Source: Nectonema munidae
Taxonomy: Eukaryota; Nematomorpha; Nectonematoida; Nectonematidae
Length of the DNA: 64,000 nucleotides
Assembly (NCBI GenBank): GCA_030549495.1
Contig: JAUIRK010001041.1
Span: 186,001 to 250,000, forward strand
Direction of reading: 5' to 3'
Each line of letters opens with the position of its first letter. Positions within the stretch are counted from its first letter, which is position 1. The notes below the pieces were generated by a model that worked only from the letters and a program-made list of their open reading frames with translations, did no database searches and was not told where the DNA came from. A program made the translations under genes and the position numbers. Below are positions 1 to 11,336 of the stretch, in pieces.

Positions 1-77
1 ATCGCGTACCATCAAGTTATGCGTGCACCCAGTATTTGTTAGATTAATTGATTATTTACCTTTACTACCATTTTTAG

Positions 78-269
78 AGTCAATCTGAAACGGAAGCTAT
101 TCTCAAAATCAAGGAAAGTATGCAAGAAGAAGCGAAGCAATTTGAAAAGCCAATTTTGGTGAATAATAACAATTGTAATGCTGCTAGTGTCGTTGATGTT
201 GCAGTGACTCCTGGCGGCGCAGGCACATCTAGTACTACTTCTGCAGCAGATTTCTTTTACAATGATTAA
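78..269 (+). CDS. Terminal coding exon of an unrecognised gene
   Basis: A T-rich tract ending in AG (76-77) is followed by an open frame of 63 codons that stops at TAA 267-269. The frame starts in phase 0 at 78. The peptide begins with a charged helix-like stretch (EAILKIKESMQEEAKQFEK) and continues with an Asn run (NNNN), a Gly/Ala/Ser/Thr-rich linker and the C-terminus ADFFYND. The composition changes sharply at the stop: GC-richer coding sequence gives way to AT-rich DNA with no sustained coding pattern. The upstream exons lie outside the window, so the full product cannot be named. I do not recognise the family. The charged helix followed by a low-complexity tail would fit a disordered C-terminus of a regulatory or RNA-associated protein, but that is a guess. 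The sequence cannot tell whether AG 76-77 or AG 78-79 is the splice site used; the first keeps the frame at a codon boundary. Confidence 0.7.
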   Translation, partial: SQSETEAILKIKESMQEEAKQFEKPILVNNNNCNAASVVDVAVTPGGAGTSSTTSAADFFYND

Positions 270-1210
270 TTTGTGCTCAAAGTTCACATCTGGTTAGTCC
301 GATGAATAGAGGGGCGACGAAATTCACTCATCAATTCAATTCGTCTTCAAAAATTCCCGTTCTTAAAATTATAGAGAGAAGTGACATGTTTTTTCAGGCT
401 TCGATTCTTTCATTGGTTCATCTGCATGCAAAGTCATATTTATTCGCGCTTCACTCAAACCATGTCTGTCTATCATCTTGCTGATCAATTCTTTTCTGTG
501 ATAATGCAAGCTATATTATTTATTATTTTGGCTTTATCTTTTTCTCTTCATTCATATCTAGATACTGTAATCGCAATAATTTGTATATCTTATTTATCAC
601 AATAATGATGTGTTGCTTGTACATAAGAATAGATACCACCTTTGTATATATCAGTATTTATATATTATTCAAATGTTGGTCCTTTAGCATGATTTATCCT
701 AAATTTATTTTTGATCTCAATATTTTCATCATCGTCATCATTATATTAATTATTATTTATTATTATTCAACAACCGCTACAACTTATTTATTTGTTGTTT
801 TTAATTTAATCCTGATTTTTTTAATTTTGAATCATGATTTGCAGCATTCCTTTACTACTCCACACACGGTGTATGATTTCATTTGTCTCATCATCGCTAA
901 ATGAACATTTATGAACACCACCCCATCCTTGATTCAAGTCTGACCAAACAAGTTCTGCCTAAATCTTGTGTTAAGATCAATCTTTGTCAATTATTTTATC
1001 TGATTTTGTAGGCGGACATTTCTCCTTTAAATTAAGTTTCTTTTCATCTACCTTGATATTTGTATTTACACCTATTTTTTACCTATCATGGCCTTATATG
1101 ATTGTGTTTGTTTAAGAGTATATTAAATGTTATTTATAATTATATATATGCATATATATCACGTGTAGATAAGTCAATTTTGTTGAATAAATTTAATTAA
1201 AGTAAAAACC
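270..1210 (+). other. Probable 3' untranslated region of the upstream gene
   Basis: AT-rich DNA directly after the stop codon of the first gene. Possible poly(A) signals are ATTAAA at 1122-1127 and AATAAA at 1186-1191. The open frames here are rich in Phe, Ile, Leu and Tyr, as expected by chance in such DNA. The true 3' end is not determined. Confidence 0.4.
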
Positions 1211-2789
1211 TAAACTAATGTTAAGGATCATATGCATAATTATTAGAAAGTTAATTGGATTTTTTTTGGCTCTATTGAGAACAACTGTCTAACATTTGGT
1301 GCTTCACGCTCCAATCACTACTCTTTTGGGATCAAAATTTTAATAGAACATGCTAAAAACTTATTATCCTTTCTGAAAGCAAAGCATGTCTATGAACGGT
1401 TCCTTTTAAAATATGCCAACGCAATCGTGCGGATCAAAATTCTTTTCGGTTAACATAGTGAAAAAGTAATTTTTTTCGCAAATTATAACGAAACTAATTT
1501 AAAGTATGACATTTAATAACTAAAAGCTTGTCTAATTTTTTACGAATTAAACGCATCACGTGTTAATAATAAAATTTGTTACAAGCACCTTAGATATCCA
1601 ATCATGTCGTGTGTTGAAAATTTTATACATGTTTTGAATATGCTATCAATTTTTCAATATCATCTAAAATCAAAAGAGTATGTACTTTTTTTCTAAACAA
1701 GCCCGTCGATAAGGAGTTACCCCTTTTTATATCGAATATCTTTTGTTTTCTAGTAAGATTTCTTTTATTAGAAATAAAACAATAGCCTCTACACAATAAG
1801 TGAAAAAATATTTAATCTTAACGTAAATAATCTTATAGAAGGGTTATATATTATAAGGTATTTAATAATAAATAATTAATTCACCAATAAAATTTTTATA
1901 AAAATCTTTGTAACATGGTGAAAAATATAGTTGAGTGCAATTCTAACTAAACCGAACACTTTTGGCTTTGTTTCCCAAACTGGTAGTAAGTTACCACTTG
2001 GGGTGTAATTTAACAATTTTTCGTTGCTAATGGAGGGTTCAGATAAAAAGAGATTAATAATTCTGAAAATCATGAAAACATTGTACCTGGCGTTAGAATT
2101 AATGTCAAAATAGTCTTAGTATGTAATGTAAACTAAACTGTAACAATGTTCAAATATAATAAATATAAAATATCTCTGTTTTCATTAGTCATATATATCT
2201 ATGTTGATAACATTTTTTCAAAGGGGTAACATGCTTACTCGGGCATGTTAAATTGGGTAACAAGCTAAAAAAGTTTAGGTACAACTGAATTAAAGAGTCA
2301 GCTTTGAACTATAAATCTAAATAGGACCTTTATTGTTTTGCTTACAAATTTGTTATCAACTTTAAATCTGTACTTCATTTGTCCTATACTTTATATGTTA
2401 TCTAATTTTGCTCGTCATAAACTGGTACCTTCATCAGAAATTCATTTTGTGAAATCCATGTTAGAAAAATCTTTTTTAACTCACAATTTAAAGGATTTCA
2501 GAGCTTTTTTGGGTTTTTTTATCAATATCATGTGGTGTATGTTAACAGGTGATATGAACAGATGTCACTCTGGATATTTGCTCACCAATCCTTTTTCAAA
2601 ATACTTGTTCTTCATAAAATCATTCAATCCTCTTTTTTTAATTACAAAAAGTTTCCCACTTTTATCATTTAAAAGACTTTTTCATAACGAAAGAAAAAAT
2701 TGGTCAAATTCGACGAATATTTATAAAAAAATTTTTTGAAAATAGATATATCACCACATAATGGTACCTGACATAGTTGTGGTAACCCT
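1211..2789. other. Intergenic AT-rich DNA, nothing recognised
   Basis: No exon with supporting splice sites, no RNA gene and no terminal repeats were seen. The open frames at 1876-2073 and 2338-2739 show composition bias only. Confidence 0.4.
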
Positions 2790-5690
2790 TACTTATTTGT
2801 AGCTGGGTGGTATGGCGTTCTGGTGAGGTGAATTATCCAAGGCTCTTTGCACCACGACTGGAACTCTTCTAACATTGAAGTAGTAGCATTGTTCGTGACT
2901 AGTGTATGCGGCTACCATAAAATTGCGAAATTCTCTGCCAGGAGGTCGATCGTCACTATGGCAGTAAATCGCCTGCATCAGGGTGCTCACAAGGGTTTCT
3001 ATGGTATGCATCGACTAGGACATTCCATTTGAATCCTAAAAAGTTGATAGCATGATCCGAGTGTAGTCGACTCCATTTCTTTTAAGGTAGCATCCATGGG
3101 TGAATCGCTAGTTTAGATGGCTCCTTCTGGTGCTCTCCATAGGGAAAACACCTCCTGCAGGTGGCTTCAATATCATCTGCAATGTTCGGGCAGTACACAA
3201 AAGTGCGCGCCACTGCCTCATGCTTTGGATTCCAAAATGCCCAATGTTCAGCTAATCAAAGACGTGGCGGAGCAGGACTGCTAGAACGACGACTCTGGTT
3301 GGGTCGTCGTATGCAGACAAGCGACTCAGTTCATCAGGATTGGAGAGATCCGTAGTTTTTCGCTATTCAATGTCGTAGTTGAATTGATTCAACATCATGG
3401 GTCATTGATTGAGAAGATTTGCCAGGGTAGCTTCTCCCGGTCCAAAATTCTCCAGGCGACACGAGACCTTATTCGTTCAAACGTTGTTGAAGGCACCGCA
3501 GATTGTAGATATGATCTCCCGCAATATTTACCGCTGACCAAGAGATCGTCCAAATATACGGTTACACCGTAGTTTTTTTGTCATTTGATCTATGATCTGT
3601 TTGGAAGTATCCCTTTACGGATTTATGAATGGTAGCGACAGTATTCAAGGCGAACTTTCGTTGACTTCTAGGCCCTAGCTGAATCTGATTGTAGGCATCA
3701 GTCAAGTCAGTCTTGGAAAATCCGTAACTACACCCTAGTTTTCACATCAATTCCTCCAGAAAGGATAATGGATGACGATGATCCTACAGCTGTCGTTTGA
3801 TCGTGATGGGGTAGTCTCCATACACACGAATCTTTGTCTTATATTGCCAAAGTTAGCAAAGTCTTCTTGATTAGAAACACTGGCGTATCGTATTCGTGAA
3901 ACTGGATCGGTTCTCATGTTCCTTTGGCCACCCGGTCCTTATATGCGTACTCCAGCATCGGCAATGAAACTGACTTTGCATGGCAGATCGGTTTGTCGTT
4001 CGGCTTGAACTCTATCTCCAAGTAGAAATTCTTGAGGCATCTTAGCTCTGATTTCCAAATGTTGGGGAACTGCTTGCAAATGTTATGACACTGAATTTGC
4101 TGCTTTTTTCCTGTTTCAGTTGATAGAACACGGCGTGTCATGGTTCCGTAGAATCTAGGACTTAGTTAACCGAAATCTTCAGTTGCTTGGTAGCAACCCT
4201 GCCAAAGAGAATGAGGTCATTGGTAACAGTGTTAGTAATGTCTGTATCCTCTTTGATTCTTGGTACCCTGTCGTGTCATGAGGCATCGTTGACGCCCCTT
4301 CTCGACATAAACCTTTAGCTTCGTCAGAATCTGTTAGGTTGTAGAAGTGATACAATAATAGCTTTCAGCTGCGCCTTCTCACTATCTTTCTTCTTCCGAC
4401 ACACAGCTTCCAGATTTTCTTTGGTGTTGCAAAAGTAGCAGAGAGCATCCTTAAATGACATTTATTTTTTCAGTCTGAGGATTGGGTTTCCCTCACCTGT
4501 AGCAGATAACTTTGACCTTTTTCGCATCACTTGGCTTCTATATTGTTGTTTTGAGTTGCTGAATTTTCCGGTTTACCTTGTTGACTCCTTGGAGATCTTA
4601 GCGATATCTTTAGTTTCCCAGGTCTTTTCAATAACGCGGGCGAAATCAAGCTTGTCATCCTCCACTTTGAACAGATCTTCAGGGCGGCTTCGTTGTTTTC
4701 GGTGCAGATAAACCTCGTTCGTAGGGTTTCATTTTAAGGCACCTTGATTGAAGAAATGTCTCAGATAGTCGCCTCTTGACGTATGCAGGCTGGCAGTTTT
4801 TAGATTGTTTCGCCGAGCTTGCTTTGCATTTTGCTACAGAATTGGAATGGTTCACTGACGATCAATCACTAGGGATTACATTGGCCTTTTATAAATTTGA
4901 TGATCTCTACCAGTGATAGATCAATGATGTCTTTTGGGGGAGACTGCTGGGAAGCAAGGTTGGATATCACTTTGTAGATTGTCGATTGGTTCGTAAGAAA
5001 AACCAGGACTTTTCAGTCATTTGGAATAAAACCTGCTCCACGGTGCGTCTATTTACCTAAATACACTCAAAATATTAAATAAACTTAAAAAATTAAAATA
5101 AATTATTGAAAAATAAAGACATCGATAGTTTTTGCCATATTTGTTTAAACCTTTTACTTTATTTTGATTATTTTGAATATTTTATTTGTAAAATAAAAAG
5201 AAATATAGATACGTGGAGGCCATATATTAATGGTCTTGCAAGACACCTTGGGAGACCATTTCAGACTACCTTATATTTTTTTTAGCAAAATCGATTCTAG
5301 GTGCAAAACATGACGTATTAATCGGAGCAAAGTTCAGACGTAGAGTCAAAGAGCGCAAACTTCGAATTTATAAGGAAATATATACATAATTTACATTTTT
5401 TTGAGGCATGGTTCGTTTTTCAGCCATGTTCTTTATCTACTTCTCCATTAGCTGCTTCTCGTTCCAACGTTGCTGAGTCAGGTTTTGAATGAGCTCTCCT
5501 TGCAGATCCATCTGCTGCTGCTAAGCTTAAACAGGTCCTTCACTCTCAATTTCGTACGTTTCACTTATCTTATTCGATCCAGTGACGTCGATCGCAGCTG
5601 ACTAGAGTCTTGTCGGTGTGTTGAGCAAGATCCTAGCGACTACGTCAGATAATACTTGTTGTATTCTTCTACTAGGCATGGTTAAGCGCG
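2790..5690 (-). mobile_element. Old, heavily decayed Ty3/gypsy retrotransposon
   Basis: Read on the minus strand, this stretch gives scattered matches in the expected gypsy order. A gag-like region lies at roughly 4.4-5.7 kb, including a Gln-rich N-terminal piece near 5.5 kb. Protease and reverse transcriptase remnants lie at roughly 3.5-4.2 kb, with a YLDDLLV-type RT box. An integrase zinc-binding region near 3.1-3.3 kb carries the typical YCPN...DIE pattern followed by a KEP-type box. The element is a fossil with many breaks. I found no matching LTR pair, so both ends are approximate. It is much older than the gypsy element at 29.2-32.9 kb and unrelated to it by eye. Confidence 0.65.
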
Positions 5691-6461
5691 AACATATGGT
5701 AGTATAAATAATGTTTATTGTACTCGGTATGGAGATTGGAGAATCAAGGCAAGAAAAAGATGCAATTGAAAATGTTTAAATTATACAAAAAATGCACACA
5801 TATTTATATGCAGCAATGTGCGTATTTAAACTAAAGATAGTCAAATTAATCAACTTAGAGATTTTCATAGTTGCATAGTAGCTTTTGAAATTTGAATGTA
5901 AAATACATAAATAAGGAAAAACATTATAATTAAATATTCGCCAGATCAACGTCATACATAAAAATTACCATGGTTAGATTTTTGAATTTATTGCTTTCCT
6001 TTGCTCTATCTGAAACCTTGCCAAAATAGAAAAAATTTTATAAAATTTATTCTTTAAAAAAAATCACCCAAAAATTATATTTTTTGAAATTTATTGCATG
6101 CGTCTTGAAAATATCAAAAAAATTTTGGCAAGTTGAATACTAAATTTAAAATAATATAGAAGAAGTTTAAAAAGAAAACAATAAGTTAAACTACCCTAAA
6201 AAACCTTGTGTAACTCTAAGGTATAATGTTTTGTTTTTACTTAAAATGTAGCAAAATATATTCTTGGTACTTAAAAGAAACTTCTTAATAAAAGAAATGA
6301 CATTTTTTTTATTTTAAAATAAATTAAATTTCGTAATATTTACTCGTCTGTTTTTCCAACAAAATTTTGCATATATAAATTACAGCCAACCAACCAAAAA
6401 ATATTAAAAAAATTTTTTTTTAGAAAATTACTTTTTAAACTTCTATTTCGTGTATTTTCAG
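5691..6461. other. AT-rich region upstream of the TTC39 start
   Basis: No core promoter element can be told apart from the AT-rich background. The stretch ends in a pyrimidine-rich tract plus AG (6460-6461) that could be the acceptor for a leader exon, so the true promoter may lie farther upstream. Confidence 0.3.
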
Positions 6462-6497
6462 ATGTCTGCACATTTTAAATTCTAGCTTTTTTACAAA
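6462..6497 (+). promoter_or_regulatory. TTC39 leader with a short in-frame upstream ORF
   Basis: After a plausible acceptor (TTTTCAG, ending 6461) the leader holds ATG TCT GCA CAT TTT AAA, then TTC TAG at 6480-6485. This gives a seven-codon upstream ORF in the same frame as the main start at 6498 and only 12 bases before it. The TAG also shows that the main frame cannot extend further 5' in this exon. A role in lowering or gating translation is inference. Confidence 0.35.
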
Positions 6498-6518
6498 ATG
6501 CTAACTGAGTCTGATGAT
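6498..6518 (+). CDS. TTC39-like: TTC39/Iml2 family protein, exon 1 (start)
   Basis: The exon encodes MLTESDD and ends at a donor GTAATT (6519-6524), phase 0. I chose this start because the next exon continues in frame with EFFDACGD, giving an acidic N-terminus that leads into the conserved TTC39 helix. An in-frame stop lies upstream at 6483-6485. The intron to exon 2 is only 50 bases (6519-6568) with GT and TTTTAG ends. The context before the ATG (CAAA) is good, with A at -3. The exon is too short for homology by itself; the support is phase, splice sites and position. Confidence 0.7.
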
Positions 6519-6568
6519 GTAATTAGATTTTTTTAATTTAATTTTATAACTTTTTGTTATTATTTTAG

Positions 6569-6600
6569 GAATTTTTTGATGCATGTGGAGATATAGAGAG
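6569..6600 (+). CDS. TTC39-like: TTC39/Iml2 family protein, exon 2 (32-nt microexon)
   Basis: Flanked by TATTTTAG and the donor GTATTT, this microexon reads EFFDACGDIE plus two bases (AG). These join the first base of the next exon to give Arg. Ten codons plus two bases fit the phase of the next exon exactly. The following intron is about 9.8 kb and full of repeats, so splicing must bridge a tiny exon and a very large intron. Confidence 0.75.
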
Positions 6601-7528
6601 GTATTTTTTTAAATATATTTATATCATTTCACCAAATAACTAGTATTATTATACATTAGTTTTGTAATAAATATAAGAATTGAATAAAATGGAAATCCAA
6701 AATATTTATAGATAAATAGCATAACCTAGCGTCTATACTAGATTCACTTTTCAAAATTACATATGCTCTTCAGTTTCGAACTCACAACACTTCTTAATTG
6801 TACATTATTTTACTAGTATGAAAATGAAAATTTTGATAGATAATCATAAATAATTTTTGTTTATTACATCTATGAATTCATTTTTCACAGTTAGAGCTGA
6901 AATTGTCAATGTAATTTGAAATTAATGCCTAAAAAAATTTTTTTTAGAAAAAATATAGTCATGCTTGCCTTATCTGGAGCCAAGTCACTAGACTCTAAGC
7001 ATAAGAGAAATGGTGTGAAAGCTGATTTTAAGGGGGACTGCACTATAAAAAGTTTATAAAGTAATATATTTCAAGAGAGTTATAGAGAGGGAAAATAAAT
7101 CAAAGAGGGAGGAGAGGATTATTTTTTATTCATGTTCCTGCTTATCCTCCACATGCTTATCGTTACCGTTTTATATAAGTCAAAAACGTTAAAATTTAAA
7201 ATATAGTCTATATGTCGACCACATTTTTGCCGTAGCCACTAATAAATAATTAAAATTTTTAATTTTGCTCAAAACCTGTCTTCTACCATTTTCCTTTTAT
7301 CTCTGTCTGCGCAATTTAGCAATTGTGTTTATTTCTATAAAATACATCCACATATATTTAAACGGGATTATAATATACCAAAAGCTTACTATTTCATGCA
7401 ATGACGGTTATGATAAAATTTTTGTTTTTTAAATGAAACTCAAGATTTAATTTATCACAGTTGCGAAAGTAAATTGTCAATCGTTGTCGCATCATAGCAA
7501 GGACAATTGGCCACGCAACTTGTGCATC

Positions 7529-7798
7529 TAGGGCCGGCCTTAGGCCATGGAACCTATGCGGCCGCAGTGGGCCTCGCGCTTTTTATTTTGATGATATATT
7601 GTATGATTTCGCTAAATGCAAGGTTCGCAAAGTAATGTTACTTTGATCGTCATTTTGTGTTAATGGTAAAGTAATAAAACAAATCCCTTTTGTTTTTTTC
7701 AAAATCTTATTTCTCACTTTTAATCTTTTTTCCTACCCACACTGGGCCCCGCGCAATCCATTTTGCATAGGGCCCCGCGAACACTAGGGCCGGCCCTG
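7529..7798. mobile_element. hAT-type MITE, 270 bp, with 8-bp target duplication
   Basis: The left end TAGGGCCGGCCTTAGGC matches the reverse complement of the right end, CAGGGCCGGCCCTAGTG. The element is flanked by the 8-bp direct repeat TGTGCATC (7521-7528 and 7799-7806), which is hAT-sized. The interior has no coding capacity. GC-rich words (GGGCCCCGCG) lie just inside the right end, in contrast to the AT-rich surroundings. It is a non-autonomous copy that would depend on a hAT transposase encoded elsewhere. Confidence 0.8.
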
Positions 7799-8723
7799 TG
7801 TGCATCCACATTGAGTTACAGTAATCATAAATCTTTATGGAAAGTAAAAAGGATAGTTTCAAATTTTTATAATACTTATCCTTAATCCTACAAATACACT
7901 TGAGTCTTTAGTGAGTATTATAAAAGATATTTTTTCACCATTTTGTATTGAAAATTTAATTTATGGAGCCGGGTTTGATTTTTCTTTTTATTTCGTTAAT
8001 TTATTTTTTGTTAAGAATTGTCCTAAAAATTAGCAACCCTCAGGCATCAAAAATCTTTCATATCACTGCATTATACTATACATAAATTAATACTTATTTT
8101 TATAACCAATGTACGATATATTATATGACTATCTAATCTAAAATATTAATGATATCAAGTAATATTCTTTTCCCTTGGCATATTTCAGTTGTATTTTTTT
8201 ACTGTTTGTGTCATAATTTATTGTATGTTCATTTTGCTTTAATTAGCTTAGTCAAAATCGAGACCTAAAATACTCAATTACTGTAGAATTACAGTCATTG
8301 AAATATATAGTTAAATTCAAAATAGGCTTGTGTATTGGCAATTGAGTTTTAAATAATAACTTCTCATGTGATCTTGATCGCATAGGTTACTCCAAATGAC
8401 AAAATTAGCTATTTGACTGTGAAATGCTTCATTGGCATGGCTTGTGGTCAACTATGTTTTTTGAATATTGAACGGATGGCTTGAATGGTTTTTTGTTTGA
8501 AAGCAAAATTTTCTTCATTATTTAATATATACAAGTCTGAAAACTTCTTTAAATATGATTGACATGCGCCCTTTTAATAGACAATACTATTTAACGGGCT
8601 TTCCATATAAGATGTGTAAAGTGTGTGTTCTGGATGTAACAAATCAAAAGAACGACTCAACCTTGTATTACATACTTTTATGCCGCAACTTAAAAAAAAT
8701 TTCTTCAATGCTTCATTCATTAA

Positions 8724-8852
8724 CCCATTTAAGACCAAGCAAAGCAGACGATATCTAAAAAAAACGCAGACGATTTATATCCAGTCATTGAAAAAAGCAG
8801 ACGAAGATGAAATTACTTATGTTCCAAAATAGGAACATTGGTCGTAAATCGG
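8724..8852 (+). mobile_element. piggyBac-like MITE, copy A (TTAA-flanked)
   Basis: This 129-bp unit is bounded by TTAA (8720-8723 and 8853-8856). Its ends are CCCATTTAAGACCAA and the inverted TTGGTCGTAAATCGG. TTAA target sites with CCC/GGG ends are the piggyBac signature. The interior has three GCAGACGA words and a palindrome, TGTTCCaaaataGGAACA. It is the same family as the copies at 15546, 17775 and 40624. Confidence 0.75.
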
Positions 8853-9012
8853 TTAAACAACTAGATAACGCAGAGGAAGATTATTCTATTATTGACAATG
8901 CTCCTTCTCATTCATCTTCCATAATCTTGTTCACTTTGAAATTAGACTCTATGTTAATTTGACTCGTCAATTTCAGAAGCAAAATTTTAACATAGGAAAC
9001 ACCTAATAAAAG

Positions 9013-9395
9013 TCCTGTATATAACATCTATCAAGAAGGTTCATTCCCCTTACAAAATTTAAAATATTTTCTTATTGCAGATACTATATAATCTTATTCT
9101 TGTTTAAATGAAGTATACTTTCAGGTTGGTTTGTGTGATTGAAAGATTAATGAGACAATTTCTCTCAAAAGATTTATACCAAGCATAGGAAGTTAGGACT
9201 GGACTAATCCTAAGTTAAACTTCACCCGCCTTTCTTTATAAATAAATGAATATGACTTTTTCTAACTATGGGCTAATACAATTTAATAAGTGAAAATTTA
9301 CTTGATTTTTTACATATGGGTGTATCAGAGTGCGGAAGCTATAAAAATCCACTTGACGCAATTTGTCGCGCGGGAGGGCGTTTCTCCACCTCTAA
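9013..9395 (+). repeat. Dispersed repeat, copy 1 (about 385 bp)
   Basis: It aligns by eye over its whole length with 18265-18650, in the same orientation. Shared blocks include TGTATATAACATCT, ATTTTCTTATTGCAGA, CTAATCCTAAGTTAAACTTC and GGGTGTATCAG. No terminal inverted repeats or coding frame were seen. The family is unknown. Confidence 0.7.
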
Positions 9396-9583
9396 TATAG
9401 AGATATTGAACTGCTTTGAATAATGAAAACACACCTTTCCCCTTCAACATTCTATGGATTTACAAGATTTGAATACACCAATGCATGTTAAAGGTTTGAA
9501 TTATCGAAAGATATCCTGAATCTTACATGCTTCTGCATTATGTTGCAATTCAAAATGTTTTATCTATTTTCTTCAACATATTA

Positions 9584-10010
9584 GTCGGCCGGCAAGCCAA
9601 CGGGTAGACAAAAAATAAATAGGAAAAATTTTAATTTTACATGTGAAAAAATGCATTAGCAGTCATCAAACAAGTTGAAATTTGACCAGCTAAGTGAGAA
9701 TGATGTTTTTAGCTAACACATAAAATTTTAAGTAAATCGGATAAAAAATAATTTTTATTTCTTTGAAAAATGATGTTTTGGAATGATCGTCTATAGATAG
9801 ATAGATATTAGTTGGCTGTCAAGCTAACTGCTAGATAAAAAATACACAGAAAAAATTTGATATTTTTATATGTGAATGTTTATAATTTTACATGTAAAAA
9901 ATGCTTTAGCAATCATCAAACAAGTTGAAATTTGACAAACTAAGTGAAATGATGTTTTTAGCTAACACATAAAATTTCAAGTAAATCGGAGGAAAATAAA
10001 GTTTCTAATT
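9584..10010 (+). repeat. Imperfect tandem duplication, unit about 225 bp
   Basis: Two diverged copies (about 9584-9765 and 9805-10010) share CATCAAACAAGTTGAAATTT, TGATGTTTTTAGCTAACACA and AAGTAAATCGGA in the same order. A GATAGATAGATAG run lies at the junction. No coding potential was seen. Confidence 0.65.
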
Positions 10011-10911
10011 TTCAAATAAGCTTTAGAAAGCTTTTTTTAAGATGGTTTTGATAGGCTATTTTTTTTCAAAAAAAAAGTTTATTTTTAAAAGTACTTGACA
10101 ACATTTTATCATTTTAAATTCACTCATCATATCACTTTGTAGAGTTTATCACTTTTTACTCAATTCATCATCATACCTCGTTTTAAATTATTAACTAGAA
10201 ATACTCGTTCGTTATTCATATAGCAAGCTCCCTACGGTATATAATTTGTAGTTTGTTGACTGTGCACTGATAATAATTTCACACCCTGTTATTGATTTAT
10301 GCGTGCTAATATAAAGCATGTCTTACTGATTATATTACACCCATACTACATATTTATGCAAAAATAAATAATATATACGCATAACTCAACGCATCTACAT
10401 TTATGTTCTATAGCGTCACCACCACACCTTTAGTACTTATTTTTCGTTGTGTATATTTATTAATAGTATTTAGTTAGAGACTAAATTTGAGTCAATTTTT
10501 ATCATGCTTATGACTTTTTTATTTCTTAACCAATTTTATCATGAAATACACCAAATTAAGGCTTATTTTATGGGCTTTAAAATTATACAAATCACACATG
10601 GAATTTTTTTTACCTTTTTGAGGTTGAACTTAGGGGAGACAAAAAATGTTTTGAAAGGCACAAAATTTTTGATTAACTGTACCTTTGTGTTATGAGGAAT
10701 TGAAATTGCCGAATAAGTTTTAAGTAAATACAATTATATCTAAAAAATACAACGTTAGTCTGAAATGATAACATTTTTATGTTGTATTTTTCCAATGTTG
10801 AGCACTAAAGAGAGTGCCTAAATTTATTTTTTAATCTAACAATGGTGAATATAACTATTTTTAAAGCCTTTTACGAAAATGATCAAATCTGGTATGAGTT
10901 GTCCTATGCAT

Positions 10912-11336
10912 AGGTTGACAAGGTACGAATTGTCCGTTATGAGTGGTCCTAAAAGGGTGGCCGACCCATGTCGGATGCGGCAAAAGTTGCGCGTTTTATA
11001 ATTAGAATTTGCGCATAGATCCCATCTTAAAAATTTATTTTCTTTTTTAATCTTTGATAATGGCAAAACCTAAAGCTAATAGAAAAACTTTTTACATAAA
11101 TAATGGAAAATATAAATGCAGGGTCACTAATCGGAGTCGTGAGTCCATGGCGTTGGAGATTTTAAAGGGAAAGAGTTTTTTTTTAAATTTAAAAATTATT
11201 GTATTAACATTTTTTTAAGCATTTTAGATAATGGGAAAAATAAATAAGATTTTTAAATTTAAAGATGCAGCGAGGACGGAATAAAACGAGTTGATGCTCC
11301 ACATGTGGCACGTGGGTTGTACGTTGTCCACCCCTG
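10912..11336. mobile_element. hAT-like element, 425 bp
   Basis: The right end GTTGTCCACCCCTG is a typical hAT terminus. The left end AGGTTGACAAGGTACGAA aligns, with gaps, to its reverse complement CAGGGGTGGACAACGTAC. The flanking 8-mers CTATGCAT (10904-10911) and CTTTGCAT (11337-11344) differ at one base and fit an aged target duplication. No transposase frame was seen. Confidence 0.6.

Noticed and set aside
36-565. A separate finding spanning the first exon and its 3' flank
   Set aside because: Nothing beyond the terminal exon itself could be supported; the zero-interest placeholder entry in the findings list carries no claim.
302-904. Overlapping open frames rich in Phe, Ile, Leu, Tyr
   Set aside because: They lie in AT-rich 3' sequence after a real stop codon and show only composition bias.
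3161-3572. Plus-strand ORFs as host genes
   Set aside because: They are reverse-strand shadows of the decayed gypsy integrase and RT region.
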